A stretch of 25,088 nucleotides of DNA from a virus, in IMG/VR virus record IMGVR_UViG_3300009481_000089, positions 1 to 25,088 of that record; one strand, 5' to 3'. The notes beneath the pieces are model-generated. The model saw only the letters and a list, made by a program, of their open reading frames with translations. It was not told where the DNA came from and did not search any database. Made by a program: the position numbers and the translations under genes. This document shows positions 1 through 7,880 of the stretch, piece by piece (position 1 is the stretch's first letter; the number at the start of each line of letters is the position of its first letter).

Positions 1-429
1 GTAGATTTTAGAGATCCCATATTTTCATCATTGTTTGTAGGATTTGATAGTCTATTTGATAACATCTCTCAGATGTCTCAAGGTTCAAAAAGTCTACCAA
101 GTTATCCGCCTTACAATGTACTACAAGACGGAGATGATTTCATAATTGAAATTGCTCTTGCAGGAATAGCAAAAAAAGATCTTAACATAGAACTCCAAGA
201 AAACACATTGTCAATTTCTTATGATTCTTCAAACGACATTGTTAATGATGTTATCGAAGAGAATAAGATACTGCACAAAGGAATAGCACAGCGTTCTTTT
301 AAAAGACAATTTACTTTATCAGAAGATATTGTAGTTGAGGGTGCTAGTTTTAAGGACGGAATGTTAAATATCTTTTTGAAAAAAGTTCTTCCTGAAGAAA
401 AGAAACCAAAACAAATTAAAATTAAATAG
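1..429 (+). CDS. Small heat shock protein Hsp20 (IbpA-like), 5' end outside the window
   Basis: The reading frame is open from the first base and the nearest internal start is a TTG at 31. The residues before it (DPIFSSLFVGFDSLF) match the usual N-terminal region of IbpA-type proteins, so the true start lies just upstream of the window. The rest is an alpha-crystallin domain: PPYNVLQDGDDFIIEIALAG opens it, and DGMLNIFLKK near the end corresponds to the conserved G-x-L strand. A short basic tail follows. Hsp20 proteins are ATP-independent holdases that bind unfolded protein. They are a known cargo gene of marine T4-like and other ocean phages, where a role in capsid assembly or host stress has been suggested but not settled. 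It sits upstream of the plus-strand late-type genes. The family call is firm; the role is inference. Confidence 0.93.
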   Translation, partial: VDFRDPIFSSLFVGFDSLFDNISQMSQGSKSLPSYPPYNVLQDGDDFIIEIALAGIAKKDLNIELQENTLSISYDSSNDIVNDVIEENKILHKGIAQRSFKRQFTLSEDIVVEGASFKDGMLNIFLKKVLPEEKKPKQIKIK

Positions 430-436
430 TGACAAC

Positions 437-589
437 GTGGAAAAGAACGACCATAGAAAATGGGTACATATTAATAAAGAGGAGCTTGTAACATTGACAA
501 GCGACTTATATAGATATCGCTTAATGTTCCGAGTCCTTTTTGCCTATTTAATATTCGATGTTCTTATACACTTTGATTTGCTAACTTAA
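437..589 (+). CDS. Possible small membrane peptide (50 aa, GTG start)
   Basis: A short frame with a GTG start lies 7 nt after the hsp20 stop and ends in TAA. The N-terminal half is charged (VEKNDHRKWVHINKEELV). The C-terminal half, from about residue 29, is hydrophobic (FRVLFAYLIFDVLIHF) and could form one membrane helix. No good ribosome binding site is visible before the GTG. The spacing favours a real gene, since it fills the gap between hsp20 and the next gene, but no family was recognised. A membrane-active or holin-like role would be a guess. Confidence 0.42.
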   Translation: MEKNDHRKWVHINKEELVTLTSDLYRYRLMFRVLFAYLIFDVLIHFDLLT

Positions 590-617
590 TTTTTTATACT
601 ACTAAAGAGGGGGCAGT

Positions 618-1748
618 ATGAAACAAAAACTTTTATTAGGAGCATTGTTCATATCTGCTCTTTTCTTTGGTAATCCTGTTGTTGCCGATACACAAACTGG
701 AACCTGTACCGCAGGCTCAGAGTATTGTGAAGCTAATTCGTTAAATACTACTAATAGTACAACGACTACTAATACCAATACCAACACAAACACCAATACT
801 AATACCAACACCAACACAAATACTAATAGTAATACAAACGTAAATACTACTACGACTACTGGTACTAATACAAATACTAATACAAATAATAATACGAACA
901 CTAGTACAAATAATAATACAAATACCAGTACTTCGACAGCTACCAATACTAATAACAATACAAATGTTAATACAAATACAAATGCTAATACGAATGTAAA
1001 TACTAATAATTCTACTAGTACTTCCAATGTTACTAGTAATTCTACTAATACTAATAATAACAACAACAATAATGTAAATACATCTACTAGTAATAGTACA
1101 AGCAATAACACAAACAATAATAATAATACTAATAACAGTACTAGTAATAATACAAATACGAATACTAATGTAAATCAAAGTACATCTGATTCAACTGTTA
1201 CTACAGATAATACAAACAATAACAACAATACTAATACTAGTACATCCGACAACACTAATAGAAATATAAATGAGAGCAAGTCTGAACAGGTTATCACGCA
1301 AAATATCAATCAGAAAGCGCCGCCTGCTTCTGCGATTGCTCCTTCTATTATGAGTTATAGCCAAGACCTGTGTACAACCGGAGTAAGCGGTGCGTTTCAA
1401 GGACAGGTGTTTGGATTATCAGGAGGAAAAGCAGTTCGTGATGAGAATTGTGAGCGTTTAAAACTTTCTAAATATCTATATGATACTGGCATGAAAATAG
1501 CGGCAGTCGGAATACTTTGCCAAGATCCTAGAGTTTTTAAAGCAATGCACATGGCAGGAACTCCTTGTCCTTACGAAGGCATGATAGGAGAAGAAGCTAA
1601 GACTGCATGGAGACAGAATCCTGAAGATAGACCAGACTATGAAGAAGCTAAAGATAGATACGTTAAAAGATGTAAAGCCGAAAAGACAGAAGGTAAGGTA
1701 AAGAAATCAAGGCTCACTTGTGTTAGAGAATTTAAAAACCAAACTTAG
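618..1748 (+). CDS. Secreted Asn/Thr-rich low-complexity protein with Cys-containing C-terminal domain
   Basis: The gene follows a strong ribosome binding site (AGAGGGGG). Residues 1-23 form a classical Sec signal peptide (basic MKQK, hydrophobic core, VVA cleavage site). Residues about 40-230 are almost only Asn, Thr and Ser in irregular NT/NN/TS repeats. The C-terminal 125 residues are ordinary sequence with spaced cysteines (DLCTTGVSGAFQG, NCERLKLSKYLY, ILCQDPRVFKAM, TPCPYEG), which suggests disulfide bonds and therefore a periplasmic or extracellular place. It overlaps the next gene by 29 nt, so the two are probably made together. I recall similar C-terminal domains in marine phage and metagenomic proteins but know no function. 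A host-envelope or surface role is inference. The low-complexity part makes homology searches unreliable unless only the C-terminal part is used. Confidence 0.8.
   Translation: MKQKLLLGALFISALFFGNPVVADTQTGTCTAGSEYCEANSLNTTNSTTTTNTNTNTNTNTNTNTNTNTNSNTNVNTTTTTGTNTNTNTNNNTNTSTNNNTNTSTSTATNTNNNTNVNTNTNANTNVNTNNSTSTSNVTSNSTNTNNNNNNNVNTSTSNSTSNNTNNNNNTNNSTSNNTNTNTNVNQSTSDSTVTTDNTNNNNNTNTSTSDNTNRNINESKSEQVITQNINQKAPPASAIAPSIMSYSQDLCTTGVSGAFQGQVFGLSGGKAVRDENCERLKLSKYLYDTGMKIAAVGILCQDPRVFKAMHMAGTPCPYEGMIGEEAKTAWRQNPEDRPDYEEAKDRYVKRCKAEKTEGKVKKSRLTCVREFKNQT
744..1270 (+). repeat. Degenerate AAT/ACN codon microsatellite
   Basis: This stretch of the secreted protein gene consists of short degenerate units such as AATACT, AATACC and AATACA. 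They are read in frame as Asn-Thr, with Ser and Val interspersed. The repeats are degenerate at third positions. They produce long spurious open frames on the opposite strand, rich in Val, Leu and Ile, which should not be annotated. Such arrays can change length by slippage. Confidence 0.85.
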
Positions 1749-3915
1749 TTTATTTATAGGTTCTCTTTTATTATCCTTTAATCTAAGTGCTAATGAATGG
1801 ACCACAGGAACCAATAGTATTCTCGATCTGAGAAACTATACCGAAACTACTCAATATAATTTAGGCGATGACAGTCGATCGGGTGCGGTTGGCATAGGAT
1901 TTGATTTTGATTTTTACAACCAGACATACACCCAAGGCTATATTTCTACTAATGGTTGTTTTTCTTTCACCACAGCGTATTGCAACGACTATACACCTGA
2001 TCCCTTACCTGACACGAATCATACCATCTATCCTTTTTGGACTGATCTTATAAGAGATAACGGATCTAAAATACTTTCTAAAAAATTTGAGGTTGATGGT
2101 GCAAATGATTACTTTGTTGTTGGATGGTACAATCTTCGTGAGTATAACCGATCATCTGATAACACCTTTGAATTACTTCTTTATGAAAATAATTCAGCCA
2201 TAGAATTTCGATATGGCGATTTAGATATTATAAATCACGATGTACTTATAGGACTTCAAGGGACAAGTACAGAGTATACACAATATTTATTCCACGATGA
2301 ATGTAATACAGGAACTACAAATGTGGCAGGAACCTGTGTTAATACTAACTGGAATAATAGTAACTTTAATACTCTACTAGAAAATAAATCTTTATCTTAT
2401 AGTAATCAATGCGCCATCAATCCTCTTAGTAGTACTGAATGTGCAGGCTATCAAGTAGCATACTTCACTCAGCAATGTGGTTTGAATCCTTTGTATGATA
2501 ATGCTTGCGTTGGATACTGGCAGGCATTTGATGATCAGCAATGTGACTTAGATCCACAGTACGCACCTTTCTGTCCGGGATATACACAAGAGCAATCGGT
2601 AGCTTATTTTATAGCTGATGATTTTGATTATGGCTATGAAGAAGAGTACGACTATGGGTACGTAGAGGAAGAATATTTTTGGGAAGAGCCTCCTGAATAT
2701 ATAGAAGAGTTTTATGTAGAAGAATTTTATGAAGAGTTCTTGCCTGTAATGCTTGAAGAATATTCTGATGCACCAATTTGGCTAGCTCCTTCCGAAGAAT
2801 TTATTCCTTTTGAAGAACTAGTATATATGGTAGAGGAAGAACTTCCTGAAAGTATGGAAGACTTACCAATCTTTGAAGAAGAAATGTTAGATTCTATATT
2901 AGACTTTGAAGAATATGATTTAAGTTACATGGCTCAAGCTCATCCGTCTCAGGGAATAGGAAGAGAAGCTCTTATAGAAGAAGCAGAAAGATTAATTTTA
3001 AGAGAAGCTCCTATAGACGAACCCATAGAAGAAGCTATAGAGTTTGAAAGCATTGAAGAATTAGAAGAACAACTAGAAGAGTTTGAAGAATTAGAAGAAG
3101 AGATAGAAGAATTAGAAGAAGAGATAGAAGAAGAAGAACTTGAAGAAGATGAAAAAGAAAATAAGATCGAGCAACAATTAAAAGTAGTACAAGGCACAAT
3201 GCTTACCGCAATTAATAGTGTTAGTGGCACAACCGCAGGGACTTCCTTGCACTCCACAGGCACTTCGAGGGCATCAGGCGGCACATCCTCTAGCACAACA
3301 ACATCAGCAAGTGTGTCTGGTTCTACTGGTAGCGGAATATCTTTTTCAAGTTCGCCTTCTATCTCTGCACAAATTGTTAGTTCTGCGGTACAGACACAAC
3401 AAGTATTAACAATGAGTTCTGCTGTAGATACTGGTGCACAATCTTCAATGGGAGCTACGTCAGAAGCGACAACAGTAGCCAGTATGGACACAGGAACTTC
3501 AGAGGTTATGACGACAGAAACAGCCAGTACAACTGTAGATACTTCTGTTGCAAGCACAGAAAGCACAGAGACTGCTGTAGTAGAAACTTCAGAACAACCA
3601 ACACAAACTGTTGCACAGAATATAAAACAACAGCAACAAGAAATGGAAGAACAGCAATCTGAGACAGGAGAATACGCAGACTCTTCTGAATTAATTGCTA
3701 TCATGGGAACTGTAGAAGGATTTGATGTATATAGAACAGCATCAATGCCTCCTCAACCTACATGGTATGAGCCAAAAGATATTTATGCGAGCGCAGTATT
3801 GCCTGATAATGTTAGAGCATTTGCAGGTTTAGCTTCTGCAAGTATAAATCAATTAACAAATATGAGAAACTTACAACCAAACTTAGACGGAGGAAATCAT
3901 GGAATGGTTAAATAA
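1720..3915 (+). CDS. Secreted multidomain protein: NIDO-like domain, Cys repeats, acidic and Ser/Thr-rich regions
   Basis: The gene starts at a GTG inside the previous gene, with AAGG about 7 nt before it. Residues 1-24 are a signal peptide (SLFIGSLLLSFNLSA). Residues about 25-210 resemble the NIDO extracellular domain in pattern: a FDFYNQTYTQGYISTNGCFSF strand region, then IYPFWTDL, FVVGWYNL and a FELLLYENNSAIEFRYGD segment. Residues about 230-295 carry three imperfect repeats of the form QC-x-hydrophobic-NPL...CxGY. Residues about 300-480 are strongly acidic, ending in a Glu/Leu run likely to be coiled. Residues about 490-640 are Ser/Thr/Ala-rich, and a short ordinary C-terminus follows. 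NIDO domains occur in adhesive extracellular proteins. An exported adhesin or surface fibre is a reasonable inference, but a signal peptide is unusual for a virion tail protein. Confidence 0.78.
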   Translation: MLENLKTKLSLFIGSLLLSFNLSANEWTTGTNSILDLRNYTETTQYNLGDDSRSGAVGIGFDFDFYNQTYTQGYISTNGCFSFTTAYCNDYTPDPLPDTNHTIYPFWTDLIRDNGSKILSKKFEVDGANDYFVVGWYNLREYNRSSDNTFELLLYENNSAIEFRYGDLDIINHDVLIGLQGTSTEYTQYLFHDECNTGTTNVAGTCVNTNWNNSNFNTLLENKSLSYSNQCAINPLSSTECAGYQVAYFTQQCGLNPLYDNACVGYWQAFDDQQCDLDPQYAPFCPGYTQEQSVAYFIADDFDYGYEEEYDYGYVEEEYFWEEPPEYIEEFYVEEFYEEFLPVMLEEYSDAPIWLAPSEEFIPFEELVYMVEEELPESMEDLPIFEEEMLDSILDFEEYDLSYMAQAHPSQGIGREALIEEAERLILREAPIDEPIEEAIEFESIEELEEQLEEFEELEEEIEELEEEIEEEELEEDEKENKIEQQLKVVQGTMLTAINSVSGTTAGTSLHSTGTSRASGGTSSSTTTSASVSGSTGSGISFSSSPSISAQIVSSAVQTQQVLTMSSAVDTGAQSSMGATSEATTVASMDTGTSEVMTTETASTTVDTSVASTESTETAVVETSEQPTQTVAQNIKQQQQEMEEQQSETGEYADSSELIAIMGTVEGFDVYRTASMPPQPTWYEPKDIYASAVLPDNVRAFAGLASASINQLTNMRNLQPNLDGGNHGMVK

Positions 3916-4285
3916 TAGACTTGGACAAATTATTGCAGGCGTTACAGTAGCAGGAACATTAGCAGGTTTCGGCTATGAAGGCGCTCAAACAATTAACAGG
4001 ATTGATAATATAGAAAGTGCAACGAATGAATACATAACTGCTGTAGATGGAATGGCAGATACAATGGTTGAGCTAGAAAAGAAAATGGCAGTCATTGATG
4101 AACAATTAAAATCTTTAGATGTTCCTGATATAGGAGCAATTGAAAAAGATATAGTAGCTTTGAAAGCACATGGACATCCTGCACAAGCGATGCCTGATCT
4201 ATCAGGAATTAAAGAAGATATAGCAGTTCTTAAAACAACTGTTGAATCTTTAAAGAATAAAGACGCTAATCCTTTAGCTAATTAA
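3899..4285 (+). CDS. Small protein with N-terminal hydrophobic segment and coiled coil
   Basis: The ATG lies 17 nt before the end of the preceding gene and has a good ribosome binding site (GGAGGAAATC before ATG). Residues about 10-28 are hydrophobic and Gly/Ala-rich (IIAGVTVAGTLAGFGY), consistent with one membrane segment. The remaining 100 residues show heptad-like patterns (NRIDNIESATNEYITAV, MVELEKKMAVIDEQLKSL) broken by Pro and by a HGHPAQAMPDL linker. It is the last gene of this rightward group and its stop overlaps the stop of the facing gene. Possible roles are a spanin-like or membrane-scaffold protein, but no recognisable motif supports either. Confidence 0.72.
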   Translation: MEWLNNRLGQIIAGVTVAGTLAGFGYEGAQTINRIDNIESATNEYITAVDGMADTMVELEKKMAVIDEQLKSLDVPDIGAIEKDIVALKAHGHPAQAMPDLSGIKEDIAVLKTTVESLKNKDANPLAN

Positions 4286-4995
4286 TTATGGCTATGTCTG
4301 TTTATGTCTTTGGCAAAATCAGGCACAGGTAAATCTTCTTCTTTAAAGTCAGATAGTTTAATCCATTTAATCTTGCCTTCTTTTTCTAATTGAAGGGCAT
4401 GATCTCTTTCAACAGTAATTCCGGTGTGTGGGTTGTCTGTTTCAATAGGAGTATCTAAGCGTGGCTTATGCCAACTATGCGGTCTTCCTGATCCTACCTT
4501 ATTTGAATAGGTCTTAGCAAAGAAATCAAAACCTATTAGTGTAAGGCTTTTATAAGCAGGAAGTTTTCTTGTGAAAAAAAGAAGGGAGATAAAACCTTGG
4601 GAAGGTCTGGGTGAGTGCAGATCAGGATCTGTAAAATTAAACTCTTTATAAATCTGATCTAGTTCTTTATCCGAATACATATTAACATGTGGGAAATTTG
4701 GAAGCTTGTTTTGTTTTATTTCTTTATCTAAATAAATTCTACTTCTATTAAACAATCTGACTTGGGCATCAGAAAATTTCATAAACATATGTCTTCTTAA
4801 TATTCCAGTCTGCCAAATATCTGTGCGCTTTCCTATAGCATGTTCTATTGCAGGTGTTGGGAATCCTTTACCAAATCTTACAATCGTATCATAAGAGTCT
4901 ATTAGTTCTCCGTTATTGTATTGCAGAATCTCTACTGAGTTTCCTACAAGAATAACATCTTTATTTATTACTAAATTTTTTAGCGCGTTTTGCAT
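4282..4995 (-). CDS. Sialyltransferase-like glycosyltransferase (GT29 family)
   Basis: GT29 enzymes move sialic acid from CMP-sialic acid to a glycan. The hallmark sialyl motifs are visible. The L-motif region is at residues 14-43 (VILVGNSVEILQ, then GELIDSYDTIVRFGKG). An S-motif-like segment is at about 130-157 (PSQGFISLLFF, then LTLIGFDFF). An HxxxxE motif at H199-E204 corresponds to motif VS. Length (237 aa) is short compared with eukaryotic GT29 proteins because the membrane anchor and stem are absent, so it is probably cytoplasmic. It overlaps the SDR-like gene by 35 nt, and its stop overlaps the facing gene. With the next genes it forms a glycan-modification block. Donor and acceptor cannot be read from sequence; related bacterial and phage members may use other nonulosonic acids. 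Confidence 0.85.
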   Translation of the reverse strand: MQNALKNLVINKDVILVGNSVEILQYNNGELIDSYDTIVRFGKGFPTPAIEHAIGKRTDIWQTGILRRHMFMKFSDAQVRLFNRSRIYLDKEIKQNKLPNFPHVNMYSDKELDQIYKEFNFTDPDLHSPRPSQGFISLLFFTRKLPAYKSLTLIGFDFFAKTYSNKVGSGRPHSWHKPRLDTPIETDNPHTGITVERDHALQLEKEGKIKWIKLSDFKEEDLPVPDFAKDINRHSHN

Positions 4996-5473
4996 TTTGG
5001 ATCTGTTTATAATTAGCAGGATGCTGAATAGTTATATCTGGAACATCTAAATCAGAATTGATAATAGATTCAATAGTGTCTGCTACGTCTTGATAAGAGA
5101 TACTTGGTAATGTTCTGTGTCGCATTAATCCTAAATTAAGAGTAGATACTTTACAAACCTTATTAGAATTGTATACAATGTTATTTGTATAATGATTCAA
5201 TGCGGCTTTCTGAGAAGCATAGAGATAACCTTTAGATATATTAGGCTGAGAAGCTCTTGAAGAAATATTAATTATGTGCTTGTCTGTTTGCTTACGCCAT
5301 TTATTAAAATATAAATCTAATAATTCAACCTGTTTAAAATCTTTATGTTCACAGTTAATGAGTATGTTATCTTCTACTGGTTCTTCCAGTAATTTATAAA
5401 CGCTATAATACTTAGCGTCTTTAAAGTATTTACTTAGGTATACTGCTAGTCCGTATGTTCCTGATATTATCAT
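4961..5473 (-). CDS. Short SDR-like NAD(P)-binding protein
   Basis: The sequence has the late half of a short-chain dehydrogenase/reductase: a HIINISSRAS strand with Ser71 in the usual catalytic Ser region, and a YxxxK motif at Y85-K89 (YLYASQKAAL). The N-terminal Rossmann part is reduced: only SGTYGLAVYLSKYF recalls the glycine-rich turn, and the classical TGxxxGxG is incomplete. At 170 aa it is far below the usual 250. It may be a minimal phage version or a trimmed enzyme with altered function. The start is close to the end of the radical SAM gene (4-nt overlap), which points to one co-translated operon with the neighbouring sugar genes. Reduction or epimerisation of a sugar nucleotide is a possible but unproven role. 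Confidence 0.68.
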   Translation of the reverse strand: MIISGTYGLAVYLSKYFKDAKYYSVYKLLEEPVEDNILINCEHKDFKQVELLDLYFNKWRKQTDKHIINISSRASQPNISKGYLYASQKAALNHYTNNIVYNSNKVCKVSTLNLGLMRHRTLPSISYQDVADTIESIINSDLDVPDITIQHPANYKQIQNAKRAKKFSNK

Positions 5474-6357
5474 ATGTTATTCATAATTAAATCAAAAGAT
5501 TTTTTTCCAAACAACGTACCATCAACACTACATTTATTACAAGGAGACATCTCTCTGTTTCCTTTAGCTAGTTTGCGTCTGATTTTATTCATAGGCTTAC
5601 TAAACCAAACATCTTCTAGGGTTTGTTGTTGTAAGTTTCCAACTATATGTTCTCTTCCCCAATCATTAGAGCAGAAAAGAACATCCCCATTCCAGTCAAC
5701 AAACATTTTATAGAACGGATAGTGGCATGGTTTTCCTTTCAATGCTTCTACCTCACTCTTATCAATACCAATCCAATCAATAGTTCCGCTACGATTGTTA
5801 AGAAACAATCCATAATCTTCTTCGCTATAGTGCATTCTATATTTATATTTGGAGCCATCAAAATGTTTCATTTGATCTTGAAAGATTTTTATTTGTTCTA
5901 TGCCATCATATAAATTTATATAAAGCAAGTCGAGTCCGCTATTAAATAATCTTTTAGCATAGTCTGTTGTAAGTTTGTCTCCGTTTGTATTACATTCAAG
6001 AGTAGCGTCTGGTAAGTATAGGCGGAAACGAAATATAATTTCAGGGAATTTAGGATTAAGAAAATTTTCTCCGAACCCACTAAAAGAAATCTTTCCTTTA
6101 TAATTATTTCTTCCTAGTTCTTTTGCAATAGCTTCTGCACCTTTGGGTGTCATGTGTAAGTTTCTATTTGGAAATACTTCTGGGTCGTGTCGGGGACAAA
6201 AGACACAGGTACGATTACAAAGTTCTGTGGTGTTTACTTCCACAGTAAGAATAGAGTCAAGAGGTTTTACTTCTTTAATTTTATTAAAGTGTTTTTCTTC
6301 TTGCTTTTTTCTGTGTTCGAGAAAACTTATTTTATTGTGTTGTGTACTCTGAGCCAT
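5470..6357 (-). CDS. Radical SAM enzyme with C-terminal SPASM-like cysteines
   Basis: The radical SAM [4Fe-4S] motif CxxxCxxC is at C47, C51 and C54 (ELCNRTCVFCPRHD). It is followed by the GFGENFLNPKF segment matching the usual G-E-P-L region, and NTNGDKLT. Late cysteines (KPCHYPFYKMF, DVLFCSNDWG and a terminal SPCNKCSVDG) resemble the SPASM/twitch cluster region, preceded by the typical WNGDV turn. I chose the ATG at 6357, with AGAAGA before it; a longer frame needs a TTG at 6396. It overlaps the glycosyltransferase gene by 31 nt. SPASM proteins modify peptides or carbohydrates by radical chemistry. In this cluster a sugar or surface-glycan substrate is plausible, but peptide modification cannot be excluded. 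Confidence 0.88.
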   Translation of the reverse strand: MAQSTQHNKISFLEHRKKQEEKHFNKIKEVKPLDSILTVEVNTTELCNRTCVFCPRHDPEVFPNRNLHMTPKGAEAIAKELGRNNYKGKISFSGFGENFLNPKFPEIIFRFRLYLPDATLECNTNGDKLTTDYAKRLFNSGLDLLYINLYDGIEQIKIFQDQMKHFDGSKYKYRMHYSEEDYGLFLNNRSGTIDWIGIDKSEVEALKGKPCHYPFYKMFVDWNGDVLFCSNDWGREHIVGNLQQQTLEDVWFSKPMNKIRRKLAKGNREMSPCNKCSVDGTLFGKKSFDLIMNNI

Positions 6358-7016
6358 TCTTCTGCGTAATCTACATTTGTATAATCTTTTAACCAAGGAC
6401 CGCCATCTGTAAAGTGTACGGCTCTAGGTATCCTTGTATAAGGAAGATCTTTAAAATTATAATAACCCACTAGCATGTTGTATGCAACAGGAAGTTCTCC
6501 TATTTGATCATCACTATCTAACCATTTAAATCCATGCAGGTTTCCTGCTTCTGTTGTACTAACATAATCAATATTTAATCGTTTACATTTTTCATTATTA
6601 AAGTACATAAGACTTGACCAATACTTTTTATCGTAAGGTCTATTTGTTTTATCCATCATCTTACCATGAGGACGTGTAACTAATTGAGGATGCTTAACTA
6701 CATGGACTGCATGGTCATCTTCACAACATATGCTTGCGTAATCAGCAATCTCTTCAGGATCACAGCGCCAAAGAAAATCAACATCACAAAATAAAGCATG
6801 ACCTTTAAAGTTGCAGAGGTGAGGAACGAGGAAACGAGTGAACGCAAAGTCTGTAGACTCTCCTTGAACTGGTCGGTAATACATCTTAGCATCTTCTAAA
6901 TCCTTTTTTATCAATGGTATAATTTCATGTTTGTTATTCGATCTATTTTCAATAGAGCGTTTACAAACTTCATAAACTTCGGGGTAATAAGAATCGTAAC
7001 CTATAAAAATTTTCAT
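6327..7016 (-). CDS. GT-A type glycosyltransferase
   Basis: The protein opens with MKIFIGYDSY, the beta-strand start typical of GT8-like glycosyltransferases that use nucleotide sugars. It has the metal-binding DxD motif as D78-V-D80 in GHALFCDVDFLWRCDP. A TRFLVPHL helix precedes it, as in many bacterial members, and a VHFTDGGPWL segment near the C-terminus supplies the usual late His. Length (229 aa) fits a single catalytic domain with no membrane segment. The start codon overlaps the stop of the preceding 46-aa gene. It belongs to the same operon as the GT29-like, SDR-like and radical SAM genes and probably extends or decorates the same glycan. Substrate unknown. Confidence 0.82.
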   Translation of the reverse strand: MKIFIGYDSYYPEVYEVCKRSIENRSNNKHEIIPLIKKDLEDAKMYYRPVQGESTDFAFTRFLVPHLCNFKGHALFCDVDFLWRCDPEEIADYASICCEDDHAVHVVKHPQLVTRPHGKMMDKTNRPYDKKYWSSLMYFNNEKCKRLNIDYVSTTEAGNLHGFKWLDSDDQIGELPVAYNMLVGYYNFKDLPYTRIPRAVHFTDGGPWLKDYTNVDYAEEWLRVHNTIK

Positions 7017-7153
7017 TCTTCTTTTTCCTTTTCTTCCATTCCTTTATTTAAAATATCTAAGATTTGCTTTTGATCTTCAATAGGTAAAGACCAAAAGAAT
7101 CCTAGTATGTCTACGATTTTAGAGTCGTCACTCTTTTCAGGGGGTGAAGTCAT
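7013..7153 (-). CDS. Small acidic protein of unknown function (46 aa)
   Basis: This short gene fills the gap between the JmjC-type oxygenase and the glycosyltransferase. ATG is preceded by AGGAGA at good spacing. It starts inside the last codons of the oxygenase gene, and its TGA overlaps the next ATG (ATGA), so it is translationally coupled on both sides. The product has a Pro/Ser start (MTSPPEKSDD), an amphipathic middle (SKIVDILGFFWSLPIEDQ) and a charged end (GMEEKEKEE). No family was recognised. The coupling makes it a credible gene despite its size. Confidence 0.72.
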   Translation of the reverse strand: MTSPPEKSDDSKIVDILGFFWSLPIEDQKQILDILNKGMEEKEKEE

Positions 7154-7880
7154 AGTATCTCCTGTCTAATGGTTTTTTATTTCCTTCTCCTAAAGGAATC
7201 GAAATAGATATTCTCGGTCCTTGAGGAATTGCTTTGTGATAAAGTCCAGTAGGTATATAAATCATATCTCCTACTGTCAATGTTTCATCATATCTTAATT
7301 GCATTTCTTTTTCTTGTTGTGCTGTTAAATTAGCAGGAGCATTCTTTCCTGCAAATACTCTATAAACTTTCCATCTTACTTTTCCTATGGCATGGACAAG
7401 AAAGTTATTATCACTATCTCTATGACAAGGGAATGTTAAAGCATTCTTAATTGGTGAACAATATAAATGTGCGTCCGCCGCACTACCTTCAAACTGTCGC
7501 TCAACCGCACCGGAAAGAGCAGACATAGCAGGACTTATTAAAGATGCTTTAGTTAATATAATACTACATCCTTGATTCCAGAGTTCGTGTATATATTTTT
7601 TATCAAAGTAATCTATCCTAGACCAACTAGGTTTCCTGCCTTTATATGCGTTATTTTTTTCCATGCAAAGCTTTCCTTCAGGTGTAATTATTTGAAGTCC
7701 TGATACTGCTCTATCATTATGTATATAATCAGAAAGCTTTTCCCAAGTTATTATCTGGCTCATAATATCTTTGCGCATATCATTTGCTTTCACTATGAGA
7801 GGTTGTTTATTTTTATAATTACCTATAAACTCATCAACTGATAGGGGATGTATTAAGTCTGCAAAACTTATATCATACAT
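7137..7880 (-). CDS. JmjC/cupin Fe(II)/2-oxoglutarate oxygenase (Cupin_4-like)
   Basis: The fold is recognised from HxD at H153-D155 (FPCHRDSDNNFLVH), the following GKVRWKVY strand, and a distal His at H215 in MIYIPTGLYHKAIP, together the usual two-His-one-Asp iron site. The early part (LSVDEFIGNYKNKQPLIVK) resembles the N-terminal region of ribosomal-oxygenase type proteins (YcfD/RoxA family). Those enzymes hydroxylate ribosomal proteins; here the target is unknown and may equally be a phage protein or a small molecule. The start overlaps the preceding 76-aa gene by 8 nt. All three metal ligands are present, so an active enzyme is expected. Confidence 0.83.
   Translation of the reverse strand: MYDISFADLIHPLSVDEFIGNYKNKQPLIVKANDMRKDIMSQIITWEKLSDYIHNDRAVSGLQIITPEGKLCMEKNNAYKGRKPSWSRIDYFDKKYIHELWNQGCSIILTKASLISPAMSALSGAVERQFEGSAADAHLYCSPIKNALTFPCHRDSDNNFLVHAIGKVRWKVYRVFAGKNAPANLTAQQEKEMQLRYDETLTVGDMIYIPTGLYHKAIPQGPRISISIPLGEGNKKPLDRRYYDFTP

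Noticed and set aside
573-600. TTGATT - 16 bp - TATACT promoter match before the secreted protein gene
   Set aside because: The start would fall in the ribosome binding site, leaving an 11-nt leader; the genes upstream are likely co-transcribed. Weak candidate only.
602-1178. Two long minus-strand open frames rich in Val/Leu/Ile
   Set aside because: They are the antisense reading of the Asn/Thr codon repeats of the secreted protein and have no normal composition or ribosome site.
744-1270. CRISPR-like array
   Set aside because: Repeats are short, degenerate, in frame and without spacers; they encode Asn/Thr runs.
2949-3704. 251-aa minus-strand frame rich in Ser/Val/Cys
   Set aside because: Antisense of the Glu-rich and Ser/Thr-rich low-complexity part of the gene at 1720-3915.
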